NCBI GenBank assembly: GCA_020086605.1 | Contig: JACBWW010000003.1 | Location: forward strand, 55,468,625-55,532,624 | Reading direction: 5' to 3' | Source: Lanius collurio | Taxonomy: Eukaryota > Chordata > Aves > Passeriformes > Laniidae | DNA: 64,000 bases | Shown: in pieces, positions 60,996 to 64,000 of the stretch | Position numbering within the stretch: position 1 is the stretch's first letter | Layout: every line of letters starts with the position of its first letter | Program-made: the position numbers and the translations under genes | Notes under the pieces: model-generated | Seen by the model: the letters and a program-made list of their open reading frames with translations, nothing else | Database searches by the model: none | What the model was told of the DNA's origin: nothing

Positions 60996-63900
60996 TACTT
61001 TTGAAATTGTTTGGAAATATGAAAGGGAAATGTCAAAGTATTTTCAGACAATCTAAATGGCTTTTATAGCTTGTACTCGGAAATCAGAGTTCCCTGAGCC
61101 ATCTAATTGTTCTGTCCTTACTCTATCAATCACTTGTTTTTAAAAGCAGAAGGGATCCAATTTCCCAGGTATGTACCCACTCCTAGAGTTGCCCCAACCC
61201 TTCTGCTACCTTTCTTGGGGAAGAAAAAAATCTTGATATGGAAAATCAAGGGAAAAATCTCTTCTAGGTGAAGGGTAATGGTTCCCTTCTGGCTTTGAGG
61301 CACCTGGGGATAGAAGAGGTTCGTGTAGCCAGTTTTGCCCAAGTTTCCAGAAAGTCCTGGGCCTTGGCACTTGATCATATTTGTGTGCTGTTCTGTGGAC
61401 CAGGGAGCCACAGGAAAGAGCTGAATTGTATTGTATTGTATTGTACTTCTACTTCAGTTATCCAGGTTATGGCATAAGGTATTACTCTTGCCTCCTGAAT
61501 GAGCTGGATGCTTTGAAACTCCAGCTGATGATGCTCTGAGGGCCATCTGTGTCCTCAGCTCCCAGTTTCTCACAAGCTCTTTGGAGTGACGGCCTGTGTA
61601 TTTTATGCTGCCATCACAAATAACAGACTCTCAGCTTGATATCCGCGATCGACTGTGCATGTAACATTTCATGCCATAAAAAACATATGCTCAAGGTTAG
61701 AAGGGTGAACATGCTTTTGGCTTCCCTGCCATTTTTAGTTCAGTTTACCTGCACCACTTCTTTCACTGCGTGTTGCTACTTTTCTCCTGAGAAAATTTCC
61801 AGAGCCCCCTGGAAGAAGAAACAGGCTATATTTACTGACATTTGTTCCAAGTTATTATGAGCAGGCAACTCTAGCAGGCTCTAAAAATGATATCTCACCT
61901 AGAAGCCTTCAGTCAGAGCCTACCAACCCCAAATACTTCCTTCTTTTAAAAAGGTCGGAATTATCCATTAAATATCACAGCATCCTGTAGTACACTCTTA
62001 GGACCTCTCTGCTTTCCTCCTTGGTCAAGGTTTGAGCTGGCACTCAGTTAAGTTGCTGTGAGTTTTGCCGTGGGATGCCATGGCTCTACGTGCACACACA
62101 TGGGTTAATCCACACTATGAATTAATGGGTAATTCAGCTGCAAGTTCCACTGCCAGGGAGTGCCAGGGCTGAAATGTGGCCTGAACCACATTGAGGCACT
62201 GTTGACACAGCCTGGGCGATGAGAAGCCTTTCCTTGTTTCTGCACAGGATGAACCCAGGGTCAATACGATGGGGAGGAATCATCCCATGCCATCTGCTTC
62301 CTCTCTGGCAAACCTCAGTGCGTGGCAGGGGAGTGTCTCCTGTGGCTCATCCCTTTGTGTGTCTCCAAGGGTTGCAGCCCTGCCAGGAAGCTGTGGGCAA
62401 TAGTCGTGTATGCCCTGACACCCTGGCTTCCCATTTCACATTTGCAGAGGTAAAGTTTACTTGACAGAGGCCATATTCTGCAGTGCTCAGGCTGTCTCTA
62501 AGATCCTACCCAGGGAATAGATAAACAGAACAATGTTTGAGCCTCTGGTACACTTTAGTGTCATTTTCAGGGAAATATATGTGTCATAACAACACAAAGC
62601 AGGCATAGTTCCCTTGCTTTCAATCTGCCTGGTGCCAGGGTCCACGTCATTTCAGCACTGAAACAGATCCAGCAAGTTCATGATAACTTTGCTCTCTGAA
62701 GAGGTGCCTCTTTTTCCCCTTGGTCTGTACTTGTCTCTTGTCCTCCAGCAGTGTTCCTTACCCCTGTCAGGGAATGTCACGTACTGTTATGTTAACATCT
62801 AATTTTCACTGGAAACTCCAGGGAATTGGGCCCTTATCTCCACATACCATGCACATCAAAATGGTTTCATCAAGGCTTGCTGCTGATCTGGATAAAACAC
62901 TGCCCTTTCCCAGCACTGAAGCTTTGTAGCCAAGTTTCATATTGCAGCACTCTCCATGAATTATGTGCTCTGCTCCTCAGGGCTGAATACATTCCCCTAC
63001 AGTCCCCCAGGTCTTACAGAGAGGTGCCAGGGTTCTGCTCTGAGGCTGAGATTGATTTGGGCTGATTTTCCAGACCAGAAGCATCTAATCAGTTTGAAAA
63101 TTTGGACTTGAGAGTCCTTGGTGTCACATTCTGGTGCTCTGGGTGGTCATTGCCACTTCCAAATGTCAGCTCAGGGCAACTGCAGAGCCTAGGAAAGGTA
63201 TCTGAGAGCAGAGAGAAAACTCAGCAATGTACCAAGACTAGGGCAAAATTCAGGGGATGTCATTAGAGATGTGGCACTGGGGGATCTGAGGAAGCAGACA
63301 TGCCTTTGTCCTTGTCCAGCATGCCTGCTTCAGAGAGAAGTGGTGAGATATGGCTTATTCATCAGAAGGCACAGCCTGTCCAAGAAACAAACTTCAGAGA
63401 ACTAGACATGGGAAGATTAGATATAGGAGGATGGTTACAAGCATCTTCCTTACCAGATGAAGAGGTGGACCGGACTCTTCCACCTTTTCCCACCTCCAGC
63501 AGTGTTTTATCTCATGGCCCAGCCCTGACTCTTAAGCCAAAAGTCTCTAACAGCTTGTGGGGATGCCTTGTGTTTAAAGCAGCCACAACACATGCGCCTA
63601 CTGGCCCAGGGCTGCTTGAGATGTGCTGCTGCTTGCTTTTCTGGGAAAGAGTTCTTGCAACATGAAAGAAGTGCAGGCAAACAAAGAGCCCTGGGGAGAG
63701 AAGTGACAGGCAGCAGCAGGAGCCAGTGGGTGACCTGCTGAGCGACAGAGCAGTTGGGCTCCTCACTACTCTGCTACTATTTTGGAAACATCAATAAACA
63801 AAAGAGGCCAGATGAATCTCTCAGGGCTCCAACACAAACCCTGAGGAGCCCTGTGGACACTGGTGGCACCAGCAGCCTGAGACACCAGTTTGTGCATATG

Positions 63901-64000
63901 AACCCTGCTTCATTTGAACTGTAGGCAAACTCATTGGATTTAGCCACTGAAAACATTAGCAGTTCACTAATTAGCAGATCTCAGCTCCTTTGCTGGTGCA
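60996..64000. other. intergenic region without recognised genes
   Basis: The final 3 kb show no supported exon. A short (ATTGT)4 pentanucleotide repeat lies at 61,425-61,445. A frame at 63,300-63,665 on the + strand has no recognisable domain and no splice context. Confidence 0.55.
61425..61445 (+). repeat. (ATTGT)4 microsatellite
   Basis: Four consecutive ATTGT units followed by AC are visible directly in the sequence. It is short and potentially polymorphic. Confidence 0.85.

Noticed and set aside
60617..61069. 150-codon Phe/Ser/Leu-rich frame
   Set aside because: It is simply the translation of the pyrimidine minisatellite; the hydrophobic repeats are an artefact.
56000..64000. KLHL38, the next gene beyond FBXO32 in other vertebrates
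   Set aside because: No BTB, BACK or kelch-like sequence is visible on either strand, so it must lie beyond the right edge or be elsewhere.
1..64000. CRISPR arrays, operons or other prokaryotic systems
   Set aside because: The window is vertebrate nuclear DNA with spliced genes and LINE/LTR elements. No regularly spaced direct repeats of CRISPR type were seen.

Overview
This is a window of vertebrate nuclear DNA, almost certainly from a bird. The signs are split genes with GT-AG introns, a CpG-island promoter, truncated 3' ends of CR1-type LINEs, and a solo LTR of an avian endogenous retrovirus. I cannot name the species. Most open reading frames in the window are chance frames. Only two genes can be supported from protein similarity.

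Layout. Positions 1-720 hold the last intron, last coding exon and poly(A) signal of NTAQ1 (N-terminal glutamine amidohydrolase, also called WDYHV1) on the + strand. Positions 721 to about 13,580 are a convergent intergenic spacer. It has two old CR1 fragments, a GC-rich patch near 9.5-10 kb, and no gene I can support. About 13,580 to 37,490 is the complete FBXO32 gene (atrogin-1/MAFbx) on the - strand. It has nine coding exons that I joined by splice sites and reading phase into a 355-residue protein, a probable 4.9-kb 3' UTR and a CpG-island promoter. The order NTAQ1(+) then FBXO32(-) matches the human 8q24 neighbourhood.

From about 37,760 to 64,000 the sequence lies upstream of FBXO32 and is largely non-coding. 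It holds an AT-rich stretch and a roughly 190-bp sequence present twice, 2.3 kb apart. The second copy is interrupted by a 597-bp solo LTR flanked by 5-bp target-site duplications. There is also one orphan exon-like segment at 55,605-55,761 that I could not assign to a gene, a pyrimidine-rich minisatellite near 60.8-61.0 kb, and poly(T) tracts.

The two genes both serve protein turnover but are not known to act together. NTAQ1 converts N-terminal Gln to Glu in the Arg/N-degron pathway. FBXO32 is the substrate-recognition subunit of an SCF ubiquitin ligase that drives muscle atrophy. I found no previously undescribed system here. The items most worth checking are the orphan exon, the LTR with its paralogous empty site, and the FBXO32 promoter.
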